Positions 10,895-21,339 of a stretch of 64,000 nt of DNA are shown piece by piece. How positions within the stretch are numbered: the stretch's first letter is position 1; each line of letters starts with the position of its first letter. Source of the DNA: Acanthosepion pharaonis (Eukaryota; Mollusca; Cephalopoda; Sepiida; Sepiidae); contig CAHIKZ030000127.1 in NCBI GenBank assembly GCA_903632075.3, forward strand, positions 322,501-386,500. Reading direction: 5' to 3'. The position numbers and the translations under genes are program-made. The notes below the pieces were generated by a model. It ran no database searches. It was not told the DNA's origin and was given only the letters and a program-made list of their open reading frames with translations.

Positions 10895-11112
10895 TCATTA
10901 TGCAAATCAGTGTTTTCACAACAAAATTTTTAAAGATCAAATTTGACCAAAAAGCATGAAGGCAGAAAAGAGTTCCACAAATGTAAAGTGTGAGAAAGGA
11001 ACTGTTAGCAGAGAACTTAAGGTTACATCTAGCCATTTCAACTGTAAAATAATGGGACCTTATTGCCAATCTAGTATTGCACTTAAATTCATAGTGTCTT
11101 GGTACCATACTG
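10895..11112 (-). mobile_element. Jockey-like LINE 3' fragment, second copy
   Basis: On the minus strand the frame ends in the same residues as the copy at 28442: HEFKCxTRLA-type sequence (here HYEFKCNTRLAIRSH) and FTVEMARCN, then a segment equivalent to LWNSLP. It therefore contains the last 60 or so codons of the reverse-transcriptase protein, with substitutions that make it a pseudogene. A related 3' fragment lies 200 bp upstream. Confidence 0.75.
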
Positions 11113-11129
11113 AACTGTTTATTAATATC

Positions 11130-11550
11130 TATCTTTCTCTTCTATGACAGTGAATGCTGGACAATCTCCTTATAGATGAAGAAAAAACTTGAGGCAATAG
11201 AAATTTTATCCTACAGAAGGATACTGAGAATATCATGGAGTGAACATTTGAGCAATAATGAAGTTTTAAGGAAAATAGAAAAAGAACACTTATACTTAGA
11301 ATCAGAAAGATATATGTGAAATTTCTGAGGTCAAAGGTTTTGGATAATTTGACATTCACAGGATATATTGAAGGCAAGAGGTACAAAGAAAAGCCGTGAA
11401 AAACAAATCTAACTTGTTTGTGTAATGATTGGAAGAATAGGTCCTAGGGAAGACCTACAAAAGACAGGAAGTTGTGAAGGGCTACATTTGCCCATGTCCT
11501 GAAGGGCTACGTTTGCCCATGTCCTGAAGGGATACACATCACATGGAAGA
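11130..11550 (+). mobile_element. LINE C-terminal fragment
   Basis: The plus strand has the decayed equivalent of LFYDSECWT (TTCTATGACAGTGAATGCTGG). It continues with AAGAAAAAACTTGAGGCAAT, TACAGAAGGATACTGAGAAT and AGAACACTTATACTTAGAAT. The end carries a 27-bp tandem duplication (GCCCATGTCCTGAAGGG, twice, about 11485-11535). It is the same family as 33160-33770. Confidence 0.75.
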
Positions 11551-11559
11551 AGAATTGGA

Positions 11560-12176
11560 AATCTACTAAAAGATGATATAAATCTCTTCAATTCTTCTAT
11601 AATTAGCAATGAATAGTTAAAATCTTTACTGAAAATTCCAGCCAATAACAAGTGGTTTCTAACACCTCCTGCTTACAATTGACAATATATTGCAATCCAA
11701 AATAAATTCCGTTAGTTTCACAATTGTCCATTTTACATTCTTTGTCAGGACAATTTCTGTAAGAGACACAATCATTACTGACACATCAGGCATCATTAAC
11801 TAAAAACTATGGCTTCTTTTCTGGCATTTCTGAAGAACAGATATGACCATAAAAATCTAATGCCATTTGATTGTAGATTGCAGTATCAATAACCTTATCC
11901 CTGCGACTGGCTGGTACGAAGACTGAAATGGAATTGCAATTTCAGATTCAACTGGAAAATTCCCACATCATTTTTCCACCTCCTAATTAATTCTACAAGA
12001 TTTACAGTAAATAGAAATTCAAAAAGACTAGCATCTGGATCTTTTCAGTTTTAAACTTATTTTATATAGTGAGAAAATGTAATTGATTTATAGTCATTTT
12101 GCAAGTGAAAAACATTCCACTGAAGAGATTTTTGGTGAATTTTGTGTCAGATTTAATTGAGAAGCAAAATTTAAAA
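11560..12176. other. Non-coding, no recognised feature
   Basis: Unique-looking AT-rich sequence with no frame that carries a recognisable motif. Confidence 0.45.
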
Positions 12177-12770
12177 TTTAAAAACAGGGAATTATGGGTA
12201 GAAAAGTGGCTATATGAGTAAATGAGAAATCAGTTGGTGAGAAGGCTTGATTAAGTATCAAGCAACTTGATGGATGGTCGAATAAACAAAGCACAGTGAA
12301 AGAGAAAGAATGAAAACAGTAAGAAGCATGTGAGAAAGGAAGAGAAACAAATTTATTTTGCCCCCTAAAACCACAGACATTGAATCTTGACTCGGACATT
12401 GTTCATCCTATTTCTCTTGCTTTTTATTTCACTAGTAGTATTAGATGGAATAAGTTTTGAATTTCTTACATGAAGCCTTGTCAATTATTATTCATTTTTC
12501 AATAGGATTTCTTTCATCTTATTTCTCTTGCTTTTTATTCCACTGGTAGTATTAGATGGAATAAGATTTGAATTTCTTACATGAAGCCTTGTCAATTATT
12601 ATTCATTTTTCAATAAGATTTCTTTCATCTTATTTCTCTTGCTTTTTATTCCACTACTAGTATTAGATGGAATAAGATTTGAATTTCTTACATGAAGCCT
12701 TGTCAATTATTATAATGGATGGTGAAAAAAAAAAAACGGTGAATTGTGGGTAGAAAAGTGGCTATATGAT
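12177..12770 (+). repeat. Three-copy 111-bp tandem array inside a longer direct repeat
   Basis: Units start at 12404, 12515 and 12626 (CATCYTATTTCTCTTGC). The period is exactly 111 bp and the units are nearly identical, so the expansion looks recent. Outside the array, GAATTATGGGTAGAAAAGTG at 12189 recurs as GAATTGTGGGTAGAAAAGTG at about 12742. The array therefore sits between two copies of a further direct repeat. Confidence 0.8.
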
Positions 12771-12779
12771 TGATTAGCA

Positions 12780-13085
12780 TTTTGATCATTTTATATCATA
12801 CACTGACATTTAATTATTAATTATTTAATTACTGAGTGTGGGCTTTTTTTTTTTAATTATTTAAGCTTCTATTATTCTTAATCTTTTTCTACCTGTGGAT
12901 GAGGTTATTATGCTTGTATTTTCTACTGGTTTGTTTCGGATCAAATCAGGTAAGTTTGTGTGTGCATGTGTAAATGAGTTCTGATGAAGCTGTGGTCAGT
13001 TAAGTGTAACATAGGTCATCTGAATAGGCATGTAGTAGTGTGACCAATGTAATTATTTATGCACTTGGAACTACAGAACATTTCG
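12780..13085 (+). repeat. Interspersed repeat shared with 32590-32790
   Basis: The order TAAGCTTCTATTATTCTTAATC, GAGGTTATTATGCTTGTATT, TCTGATGAAGCTGTGG and GGCATGTAGTAGTGTGACC recurs at 32620-32780. There it adjoins a Penelope-like coding fragment. It is probably the terminal region of a Penelope-like element, by association only. Confidence 0.5.
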
Positions 13086-13125
13086 ACAATTATAAAATAA
13101 AGATTGCTACCTAAATACACAATAT

Positions 13126-13258
13126 ACATATATATATTTTTTCTGTTTATATGTTATTTTTTATGTATACACTTAAGTAAATCTGTTCTTTAATTAAATA
13201 GCATTTACTTAAATAAGTGTATTCATAAAAAATAACATATAAACAGAAAATATATTAA
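13126..13258. repeat. Long palindrome, arms about 55 bp
   Basis: ATATATTTTTTCTGTTTATATG on the left is the reverse complement of CATATAAACAGAAAATATAT on the right. The arms continue inward to ACACTTAAGTAAAT and ATTTACTTAAATAAGTGT. The right arm resembles a single-arm sequence at 3415-3470 (AACATACATACAGAAAATAT). Confidence 0.8.
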
Positions 13259-13369
13259 ATATTTGTTAGATTTAATCCATTTCCTAAGGCATAATAAGAA
13301 CAGCGAAATTTATGAGATCATTTTTATTAGTTGATTTGCTATGGACACTTTGTTCTCGGTCATTGTTTA

Positions 13370-13585
13370 TATAACGGCCAAAACATTGTGAATATGACAA
13401 AGATGAGTACAACAGTTCAAACAATGTAAATAGTGTAAATAATTACAATACCTCATCTCAGATATATAGAAAAATCCTGAAGAAGGCCAAAATGTGGTGA
13501 ATATGGCAATAAAGATGTGGACAACAGTCTGGTCAATGTAAATAGAGTAAATAATTACAATGTCTCATCTCAGAAATATAGATAG
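13370..13585 (+). mobile_element. SINE family B tail, two tandem partial copies
   Basis: Two successive copies of a tail with GGCCAAAACATTGTGAATATG, then AAAGATGAGTACAACAGT, then ACAATGTAAATAGTGTAAAT. They start at about 13376 and 13483. The same tail ends the tRNA-headed SINEs at 27738, 39275 (reverse) and 43495 (reverse). Confidence 0.65.
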
Positions 13586-13599
13586 ATGTAAAATTTGTT

Positions 13600-14300
13600 G
13601 CAACTACTTCTAAAACAATAAAAGAATTAAACAAAATAAGCTAAAACTTGAAGGAAGAATTTATTCTATTACCTGTAATGTTTGCCACATGGAATACATA
13701 GGAGAAACCTTGATGAATTTAAATAAAAGACTGTATGATCATAAAAGGGATCTTTTATAAAACAACACACTCAATGCATTAGTTGCTCACTGGAATGAGT
13801 CTGACCATAATTGTGATTTTAAAAATTTTAATTAAAAGAGAAAGCAATTTACTAAAACAAAAGTGTATAGAAAGTGCTTTAATTGCTAGATCATCCACAG
13901 TAAATCTGTGTCCAGGTTCTTACATTTCACCTTTCTTGGCAGATCTTCTATTATTACAATGTGGGATATTTAATAATAAAAGTGGTAACAAAAACAAAAG
14001 CAAAAAGAAATTAAATGTTAATTGGCTTGACTATATACCCAGATGTATCGATAAAAAAATTTTAATTTGAAATTTCAAAATTTCATGGATAATTATAAAC
14101 AATGTTTGCATTTTTATATTCCCCCCTTTTCCTATTCATAGATAATTACATTCCCCCTCTTCCTGTTCATATATAATTACATCAACAAAAACAGTTTAGT
14201 TCAATAAATTCCAAAAGAACAAAATGCGTTAACACAAAAAACTTTTCCACTTTGTCATTAATTTTCCTAATATAACTGATTCATGACATGATTTCAGAGT
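13600..14300 (+). pseudogene. Penelope-like element 3' fragment with GIY-YIG endonuclease remnant
   Basis: From about 13650 the plus strand reads RIYSITCNVCHMEYIGETLM, then NLNKRLYDHKRDLL, then NALVAHWNESDHNCDF. The spacing of CxxC, YIG, the R-xxx-H helix and the later H fits the GIY-YIG endonuclease domain that ends Penelope-like retroelements. Stops interrupt it. A later frame (13783-14070) carries IESALIARSS and NLCPGSYISPFLADLL. The element ends near TTTTCCACTTTGTCATTAAT at about 14250. No reverse transcriptase is attached. Confidence 0.75.
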
Positions 14301-14639
14301 TCATCAAAAGACAAAAATAAATAATTGGCTATAATTATTTTATAATTCAAAGGCTCTTAACCAGTGGTCCACACATTTTCTGGATCTTCTGATACAAGTT
14401 ATGTTTACTGCTCCTTGATTTTTAATTTCAGTGTTTGGATTTCTCATTGGTGACAGCTAGTAATTCACACTGAATAGGTTCAGTATATAGTCATATATAA
14501 ATATTTGGCTATATGTGGTACATATGTGTATAAACTCATGTTTGCAATAGATGTGAATAGATAAAGAGATGCAGAGAGGCCAATAGAGGGATAAAGACAG
14601 TGATATGTGAAATGATATTAAAGAATTAAATGAATATAT
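14301..14639. other. Non-coding gap between Penelope fragments
   Basis: No open frame or repeat recognised. It contains GTTCATCAAAAGAC and short TA-rich stretches. Confidence 0.4.
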
Positions 14640-14990
14640 ATAGCAAAGTGGAAAAAGGTTACTTGTAAAGTGCTTCGTCCTTCAGGACTTCACAGAATTA
14701 AATTTGTTTTGTTCGTAGAACTACACATGCACACACTAGAGGGTTACAAGGAATTCTAAATATTTATTTTTTTTGGTATCTAACCATATTCATTCAGGTT
14801 CTTTTTCTTTTAATCATTTTTGTAAGTAGGTATTCCACATTGTATTGTTAGATAATCTGCCAGGAATGGTGAAATGTTGTAAGAGCCAGGGTACAAATTT
14901 ACTGTTGATGACCTTGTGATTAAGGCACTCTCTAGATTGGTTCTCTTTTGATCAGGGCAGCACTTTTTATGTTAAAATCGGGGCAAAAAA
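14640..14990 (-). pseudogene. Penelope-like 3' fragment, inverted copy
   Basis: The reverse complement of 14640-14960 aligns with 15540-15840. Shared landmarks are CTAGAGAGTGCCTTAATCAC, TACCCTGGCTCTTA, CATTTCACCATTCCTGGCAG, the GATGAAGTC-like and ACAAGTAA region, and the terminal TTTTTCCACTTTG next to TATATA. Only the region after the GIY-YIG core is present. It lies head to head with the copy at 15050. Confidence 0.8.
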
Positions 14991-15049
14991 TAAACAAAAA
15001 TAAAATCCAGCATAATCATCAGATTCTACCTAAAAGCACTAAGAATATA

Positions 15050-15860
15050 CAGCTTGGATTATTTGCACTAAGAGGAGCAATACATTGAAAACTATTTCAA
15101 ACTTCTCCAGCACACTATTTTATAATCAATGAAAAACAAAAGTCCCATAAAATATTCCAAAACAAAAAAACAGTTCCTCCTGAAAAACCCAGTGAATCAA
15201 AAAAAATACCTGCCTACTAGCTCTATCACATCTACATTGAAAAAGAACCTGTCTAAACTCAACATAAAAGTCGTTACTATTACATCCAAAGCAATAAAAA
15301 GACTTAGTCAATACTAAACAAAACAATAGGCTAAAACTTGAAAGAGTGATTTACTCCATCACCTGTAATAATTGTCACAAAAAATACATAGGAGAAACAT
15401 AAAGGAATAAAATAAAAGATTATATGAACACAAAAGGGACAGTTTACAAAATAATATGTCAAATGTGTTGGTTGCTCATAATAACAAGACTGACTACAAT
15501 TTCGACATAAAAACTGCTACTCTGATCAAAGAAGAAAATAATTCACTGCAACATAAATGTCTAGAGAGTGCCTTAATCACAAGGTCATCTGGAGTAAATT
15601 TGCACCCTGGCTCTTATAACATTTCACCATTCCTGGCAGATCTAATATCACAGTGTCAAATACCTTCTTACAAAAGTGATGGAAAGAAAAAGAATCTAAA
15701 TGAATTCAGCTAGATAGAAAAAAAAAGTCTAAAATTCCCAGCATTCCTCTGTCATGTACATGTGTAGTCCTACCTACATAACAAATTTAGTCTGATGAAG
15801 TCATGAACAACGAAACACGTCACAAGTAAACTTTTTCCACTTTGTCATACAATTTCCTCA
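15050..15860 (+). pseudogene. Penelope-like 3' fragment with GIY-YIG remnant
   Basis: The plus strand reads SITCNNCHKKYIGET followed by a stop and a frameshift. It resumes at 15456 with MSNVLVAHNNKTDYNFDI, then LESALITRSS and NLHPGSYNISPFLADLI. Upstream, 15129-15317 encodes KKYLPTSSITSTLKKNLSKL, probably part of the linker. The end is TGATGAAGTCATGAACAACG then CACTTTGTCAT at 15838-15850. Frameshifts show it is dead. Confidence 0.75.
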
Positions 15861-16944
15861 ATACTGTTCTTGATACATAAAATATGTACTGTTATCTCAT
15901 GAAGGAATTTTTTAAGAAAAGAAAGAATTTTTTTCGGAAAATGATTCAACTCAAAATTCTTTTCTTTACCAATATGGTACCTCATTCATTTTAATGATGG
16001 ATTTAGAACAAGGATGTAAAAGGGTGAATATTGGCTGAAGGATAAGTGTAGGACACCCATTGCTAGAGTATTACCAATGAGGACAAGGACATCAACTCCA
16101 GTGCTGAGGGGGGGGGGACATCTACTCATATTCAATTACATTTGTATCACTTTCACAGATGGAAGAGTGGGGCAAACATGTTCAGGAGCAGGGATTCAGC
16201 TTTCTCTAATATAAATTGTCAAATTTATTTCTTTCATAAAATTAAAAAACACCACCAAGACCTTGTTGCAAAGTACATTTGTACCCACCTCTCATCAGGT
16301 AGCTGATAAAGAATAACTTGTAGTGGGGAGGTTGAGTCTTCTTCCCTTTTACAGAGATGAATTGAAACAGACCCTACTGACCTTAAAATTGATTGACTGT
16401 TGGTGGGTAGGTGAAGCTCAATACTGCAACTTGTAAAAGTATGGAATAGGTATGGGACAAATTTATTAAAATTTAAGGAAAATATTTGTCATGAAAATGG
16501 TTTACTGTGGGCCATGTGTTTGAAACCCCTGTTTTAGATTCGAGTGACAGCATTTACAGAAGGAAAAAAATGTTCAATTATTGAAACACTGAAAAAAATT
16601 GAACAAGAAAAAAAACAGTAATAATGCTGATGGATAGAAGAAACTGTGTTCATCTTTGTGTGGAATGAGAAGACTTACTTCCTGCAAAGCGAATTTGCTT
16701 GGTGTGTCAGGTCCTGTTGAAAGATCGCAGACAGACATGCAGGGGAAATAATTAGAAATAAAAAAAAGACTAAGAATTCAAACCAGCTTGAATTTATAAA
16801 ACCAGAAGTCTCGGACGAACAAGAAGTCTCATATACAAATTGTAGTTGCCCCCCCCAACACAGGTATAAGTAGCAAGTCTGGGAGGAAGACGGGAGAGCG
16901 CATTGTTGGCGTGACGGCGTACATGCATACTAATGAGACTGAGA
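15861..16944. other. Non-coding, no recognised feature
   Basis: AT-rich with a G run at 16108-16119 (GAGGGGGGGGGAC). No motif-bearing frame and no family match within the window. Confidence 0.4.
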
Positions 16945-17050
16945 GAATAAGAGGTCACTAGTGACAGCTCAGTTGGTAGACTGGAGGACTGGATGAAATC
17001 AAGCACTTTAATCCATTACAGTCATCACAAATGACGGTCAAACTGAATTA
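16945..17050 (+). other. Possible tRNA-related sequence
   Basis: ACAGCTCAGTTGGTAGACTG at 16963-16982 resembles a polymerase III box A, and GACGGTCAAACTGAA at about 17034 is a poor box B. I cannot fold a complete cloverleaf from it. It is most likely a SINE head or chance similarity, not a functional tRNA gene. Confidence 0.25.
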
Positions 17051-18035
17051 CCCAGTCTTGTCTGGTTTTCACACATCCACAGTGCTTCTCTCAACTGAGA
17101 AAACAAACTGGTGTTATATAGCTCTCCCAGTCCCAGACACATGCTGTCTATTGGTTAATACCTGCACAGAATCATTTATATGCAAATAGGCAGCACCACC
17201 TACTCTAGATCTTCTCTAAACAACCCATTGTGGAAGAGGACACAATTCCTGGTGATGACAGCACAACATACAACCAACTCGGAGCTTTTTATTGAGCTGA
17301 CCCAATTCTCTGTTACAGAAACATTTTGCTATAAAATTAAAATTTCAAAATTTGAGGGCAATGGAGAAAATAAATAAAATCTCCAGAGTTTCAAAATTTC
17401 CTCATTTCTTAATTAGTGATCAAGACATTGTCAAAGCCTTTAAGAAATCCTGTTATTTTTTTTTTATTTCTTTATTTTAGACCCTGATGTAGTTTAAACA
17501 TAAAAGACACAGTGTCCAAATCATATGCAAGAATTCACTCTGAGAAAATAGAATTTAACATGTGCTAATTGTGTAGAATCCAAAATGGCAATTGTGGTTA
17601 TCTTGCTTCTTGATTTTTCTCTTTGAGAAAAGAAAAAAAAAGATTTTCATAAAAACAAATTTTCTCTACAATTCACAAGATGAATGGAAAATTCATTTTT
17701 GATTTCCTTTTCACTGAAATTCACAATTTAAAAACAAAATAGTTTAACTCTAAACAACATTCCATTAATTGAGTATTTGTGTCATTCTGAGAACGTTTTT
17801 TTTTTTTTGTCAAACTGTTCAGCTGAGCTCTTCACTATGGTAACCAGACTTTAAGAATTTAAGCACAGTACTAGATTACAACAAGGTCTCACCAATATAC
17901 AGCTGAGCTGAATAGATGTTCTACATTAACAGTTTTTCTTGCACTTCTTGCTTGTGGAACTCTTCTGGCTCCATGCTTTCCAGCCAACCTTGATCTTCAA
18001 AAATGTAAATGCAATGTCAATCACTTTCTACTCTC
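17051..18035. other. Non-coding, no recognised feature
   Basis: Several short homopolymer runs (T at 17457-17464, A at 17632-17640, T at 17799-17808). No frame with recognisable motifs. Confidence 0.45.
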
Positions 18036-18556
18036 CTCCTGATTAGGTTCGTTTTACAGCATACCAACCTCAATAAGTTATTTAATGCTGACAAGATTTT
18101 TATTGCTGGTAATATTTTTTCCAAAAAATGTATTGTTGGTAATTTTTTTAACAAATGTATTGCTGGTAATATTTTTCTTTTTCAAAAATGTACTGCTAGT
18201 AATAATTTTTCCAAAAAGCTATTGCTGGTATTAAAACCTATTTTTATACATTCATAGTGTTTTGACCCCTTTTGTGGGGGTAACTATTTGCCCATAAATG
18301 GGACCTTACAGGTGCTACGACCCCAAGTCAAGGTGGACATGGGAACGCCAATTAAGAGGTGGTTCCATGCTCTTCAAAACCTCCTGATCAAAGGCTTTGC
18401 TGTTGGATGTAGTTTATCATCATAGCTGGGACGTGGATGTAGTTTATCGTAATACCCGGGACGTGGATGTAGTTTATCGTAATACCCGGGACGTGGATGT
18501 AGTTTATCGTAATACCCGGGACGTGGATGTAGTTTATCGTCATACCCAGAATGCCT
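18036..18556 (+). repeat. Modular repeat with two internal minisatellites, copy A
   Basis: Order of modules: a head with CATACCAACCTCAATAAG then TTATTTAATGCTGACA (18059-18095); minisatellite I, about five imperfect 25-30-bp units of TTGCTGGTAATATTTTT plus CAAAAA (18096-18232); a unique middle with CTATTTGCCCATAAATGGGAC, GGTTCCATGCTCTTC and ACCTCCTGATCAAAGGC (18233-18400); and minisatellite II. Related copies are at 19229-19770, 40275-40800 (reverse) and 48870-49270, and heads alone are at 21885, 57980 and 59000. It encodes nothing recognisable. Confidence 0.8.
18405..18556 (+). repeat. 30-bp minisatellite (module II), about five units
   Basis: GTGGATGTAGTTTATCGTAA then TACCCGGGAC forms a 30-bp unit repeated about five times. 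The three central units are identical. The copy at 40430 has one unit and those at 19710 and 49205 have two, so the expansion is specific to this copy. Each central unit contains CCCGGG. Confidence 0.9.
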
Positions 18557-18700
18557 GTCCTCCTGATTACTCTTCTTTTGTTCTTGCTCTTTTGTAAAGT
18601 TTCTATTCTCTAATTCTTCTACATCCAGTAACCCCTTGTGTCCTAGTGGCTTTACTGCCTTGATTGGGGTGAAATCGATCAAAATAAAATCAATTAAAAA
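18557..18700 (+). mobile_element. Jockey-like LINE 3' tail
   Basis: It contains TTCTTGCTCTTTTGTAAAG, AACCCCTTGTGTCCTAGTGG and TTTACTGCCTTG. This is the reverse complement of the tail at 10345-10430 and 28310-28390, and it ends in AAAATAAAATCAATTAAAAAA, a plausible A-rich 3' end. It abuts minisatellite II of copy A directly. Confidence 0.75.
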
Positions 18701-19228
18701 AAGTATTATATTGTTTAATATACTTCATTTGATGATGTTTACAGCATTCCTTTTAAAGCCTTAGTTTTTTTTTAATTATTTTTTTTATTACTTCTTTCTG
18801 ACAAAAATATTTTTTTATTTATCCAACAAGGAACCCCATTTTTTCCCAGTGGGTCATTTAGTCTCTGCCTGCATGAGCAACCTTGTCTCAATACTTAACA
18901 CCTTATGCAGGCATGATTTCTTTTTTCTTTTCTTTTTTCTTTTCTTTTTTTTGGGGGGTGGAGGGTATTAGGCTTGATGAGGAGTTATCATTTACATTCA
19001 GACTAATATCTTTATCTTTGTTGTTATTATCTTGTGGTTATAACAACAAACATAAGGATATCAGTCCAAATGTAAATAATTAAAATGTTTTAAACTTTTC
19101 AAGTAAATATTAAATCCAAGGTGTTTGTTGAAATCATTAAATTTCATCTCATTTATAGTTGGGTACATCCAGTTATGGTAGAATGGGTTCCTTTAAGGAT
19201 TTTTATTTGCTCATCAACAACATACTTC
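18701..19228. other. Non-coding, with pyrimidine-rich stretch
   Basis: A T/C-rich run with TTTTC units at 18918-18952 is followed by GGGGGG. No gene. Confidence 0.45.
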
Positions 19229-19770
19229 GTTTGGTTTGGTTTGGTTTGGTTTGGTTTACGGCATATCAACCTCAATAGGTTATTTAATGCTGACAAAATT
19301 TTTTATTGCTGGTACTATTTTTTTTTCCAAAAATGTAATATGTTTTTCTTCAAAAATCTATTTCTGGGAATATTTTTCCTTCAAAAAATATATAGCTGGT
19401 GATATTTTTTCAAAAAAAAAATGCATAGCTGTTTGTATTGCTGGCAAATTTTTTTTTAAAGTGTTGCTGATAATAATTTTTCCTTCAAAAATTATTGCTG
19501 GTAATAATTTTTTTACAAAATATTTCTGGTATTAAAACCTATGTTTACACTTTCATAGTATTTTGACACAAGTTTGGGTGTTAACTATTTGCCCATAGCT
19601 GGGACCCTAACAAAGTGCTACCACCCTGGGTCAGGGTGGATCTGAGAAATCCAGCAATTAAAAAGTGGTTCCACACTCCTCGAAACCTCCTGATCAGAGG
19701 CCTTGCTGCTGGACGTAGTTTATCGTCTTACCCAGGATGCGGATGAAGTTTATCGTCATACTCAAGATGG
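19229..19770 (+). repeat. Modular repeat with two internal minisatellites, copy B
   Basis: The head starts with five GGTTT units (19229-19256) and CGGCATATCAACCTCAATAGG. Minisatellite I (19300-19530) has about eight imperfect units of ATTGCTGGTAATATTTTTT with C/AAAAA. The middle module has CTATTTGCCCATAGCTGGGAC and CCTCCTGATCAGAGGCC. Minisatellite II is present as two units (GTAGTTTATCGTCTTACCC, GAAGTTTATCGTCATACTC). The LTR element at 19775 follows immediately. Confidence 0.8.
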
Positions 19771-19774
19771 AACA

Positions 19775-20687
19775 ACATATTTGGGGAGATTATCATTGGT
19801 AAGTGATGCCATTGACAATGATATCAATGAGGGTAGGTGACGTCAGCTCATCCCCAAGCAGCCTTTGTAATCCCCTTTTCTCCCTGCAAGACTTTTAGTC
19901 CTTACCTGAGAGGGAGCTTGTATCAATGCCAGTGGCACCTTGCTTAGCTATCATAATTCCAATTCAAAGAGAAGTTCTGCTGGTTCGATTTTCTGAGTGG
20001 ATGATATATTTGCTCAGAGTCTCACACCTGGATTTTCTTCTTCTCTGGACAAAAATTGTAACCATGTCGGTTTTAAAAAAACAAAAAAAAAAAAAAAAAA
20101 ACATTTTTTTGTTCTGTGTGTAGAAAAAAGTATTCTTGTAAATATGGAGAAAATTTCGACGTACATAGTTGAAATGCAACAGCAACAACAGCAGAATCAA
20201 CAGTTGCTGGAATTACAAAAACAACAACTAGAGTTGTTAGATGTAGTTTGGAAGAAGACAGAAAAATTCAACATCTCTTACACCAGACACAGTGCAAAAT
20301 AATATATCAGAATTTATATACAATCCTTATGGCAGACTGACTTTTGCTGCAGATTTTTGCAGATATGAAAAAAATATTTATTTGGGAATGTAGTGGCTAG
20401 GAAGAAAATAAAAAAAAAACATATTTGGGGAGATTATCATTGATAAGTGATGACAATGATATCAATAGGGGTAGGTGATGTCAGCTCATCCCCAAGCAGC
20501 TTTTGTAACCACTTTTTTCTTCCTGCAAGTCTTTTAGTCCTTACCGGAGAAGGAGCCTGTCTCAATACCTTTCACCTTGCTTAGCTATCATAACTCCAAT
20601 TCAAAGAGAAGTTCTGCTGGTTCGGTTTTCTGAGTGGATGATATATATTGCTCAGAGTCTCACACCTGGATTTTCTTCTTTCCTGGA
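19775..20687 (+). mobile_element. Miniature LTR retrotransposon
   Basis: Two direct repeats of about 270 bp (19775-20049 and 20419-20687) start ACATATTTGGGGAGATTATC. They share GTCAGCTCATCCCCAAGCAG, AAGAGAAGTTCTGCTGGTTC and CACACCTGGATTTTCTTCTT, with about 85-90% identity by eye. They flank only about 370 bp of internal sequence, which contains the start of a gag gene. No obvious target-site duplication or TG...CA ends were found, so the exact LTR limits are uncertain. Confidence 0.75.
20143..20398 (+). pseudogene. Gag N-terminal remnant of the LTR element
   Basis: ATG at 20143 opens a glutamine-rich frame (MEKISTYIVEMQQQQQQN, then LLELQKQQLELL) of the kind that starts many Ty3-type gag proteins. 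After about 48 codons the frame stops. The next frame continues the expected protein as TPDTVQNNISEFIY, GRLTFAADFCRYE and ends at TAG (20396-20398). The conserved I-x-x-F-x-Y and RYE elements support gag. A frameshift and the absence of nucleocapsid and pol show that it is defective. Confidence 0.75.
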
Positions 20688-20689
20688 GT

Positions 20690-21335
20690 GTTCGTCTCTT
20701 CAGTAAGAGTACTGGAGAAAGGTTTTCTGGTTTAGCCTTATCCGCCTGATAGTAAGGGAGCCAAACTTTAGAGTAACTCTTAAGGTGTAGAATATCAGGG
20801 TAATTTTATGAATGGGATCTGGTCCATGCAGTAGTTTCCAGTGGGACCACTCAATGCAATGATTAAGTGCACAATTATGGGCTGCACACTCTGACAACTG
20901 ATCCAGTTAGTTCTTACATTTATCACTTGATGGCACTGATGTTCTGCTACCTCATCTCATCCTCTTTCCAATATTTGGAGAGACACTTAATCATGTCCTA
21001 CATAACCTCATAATTTTCTCTTACCTCCTCATTTTACATACATACATACACCAACCTTACTTAGCAAGCCTCTACATCGAGTGACTCTTGGGCCTTGTAT
21101 TGGGTTAAGATTTAGTAAAAAAAAAAATTTTTCATGACAAATGAAACTACTAAGCTCAAAGTCTCATGTACAGCTGAAAATGAGTGATGACACAACAATG
21201 TCTGTCAAGGTAATGTCACATGAGCCAAAACACCATGAAAAAGATGGAGATTGATTAAATGTAAATATTCAAGGAAATTTTGAACCCAGTAGTGTTCACT
21301 GGAATGGTGTTGTATCATGGAATAAAATACCAGAC
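20690..21335. other. Non-coding, no recognised feature
   Basis: No convincing frame or repeat family. Short AT runs and a CATA-type tract at 21038-21050. Confidence 0.4.
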
Positions 21336-21339
21336 CAAA

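Noticed and set aside
16945..17050. tRNA gene
   Set aside because: Box A is good but no cloverleaf or proper box B could be built.
18374..18682. Frames with repeated YDKLHPRPGY or DVDVVYRNTR peptides
   Set aside because: A 30-bp minisatellite in frame gives a repeated decapeptide, but it lies in a modular non-coding repeat present in several broken copies.
20143..20302. Host glutamine-rich protein
   Set aside because: Flanked by LTR-like direct repeats, and continues in the next frame with gag-type motifs, so it is retrotransposon gag.
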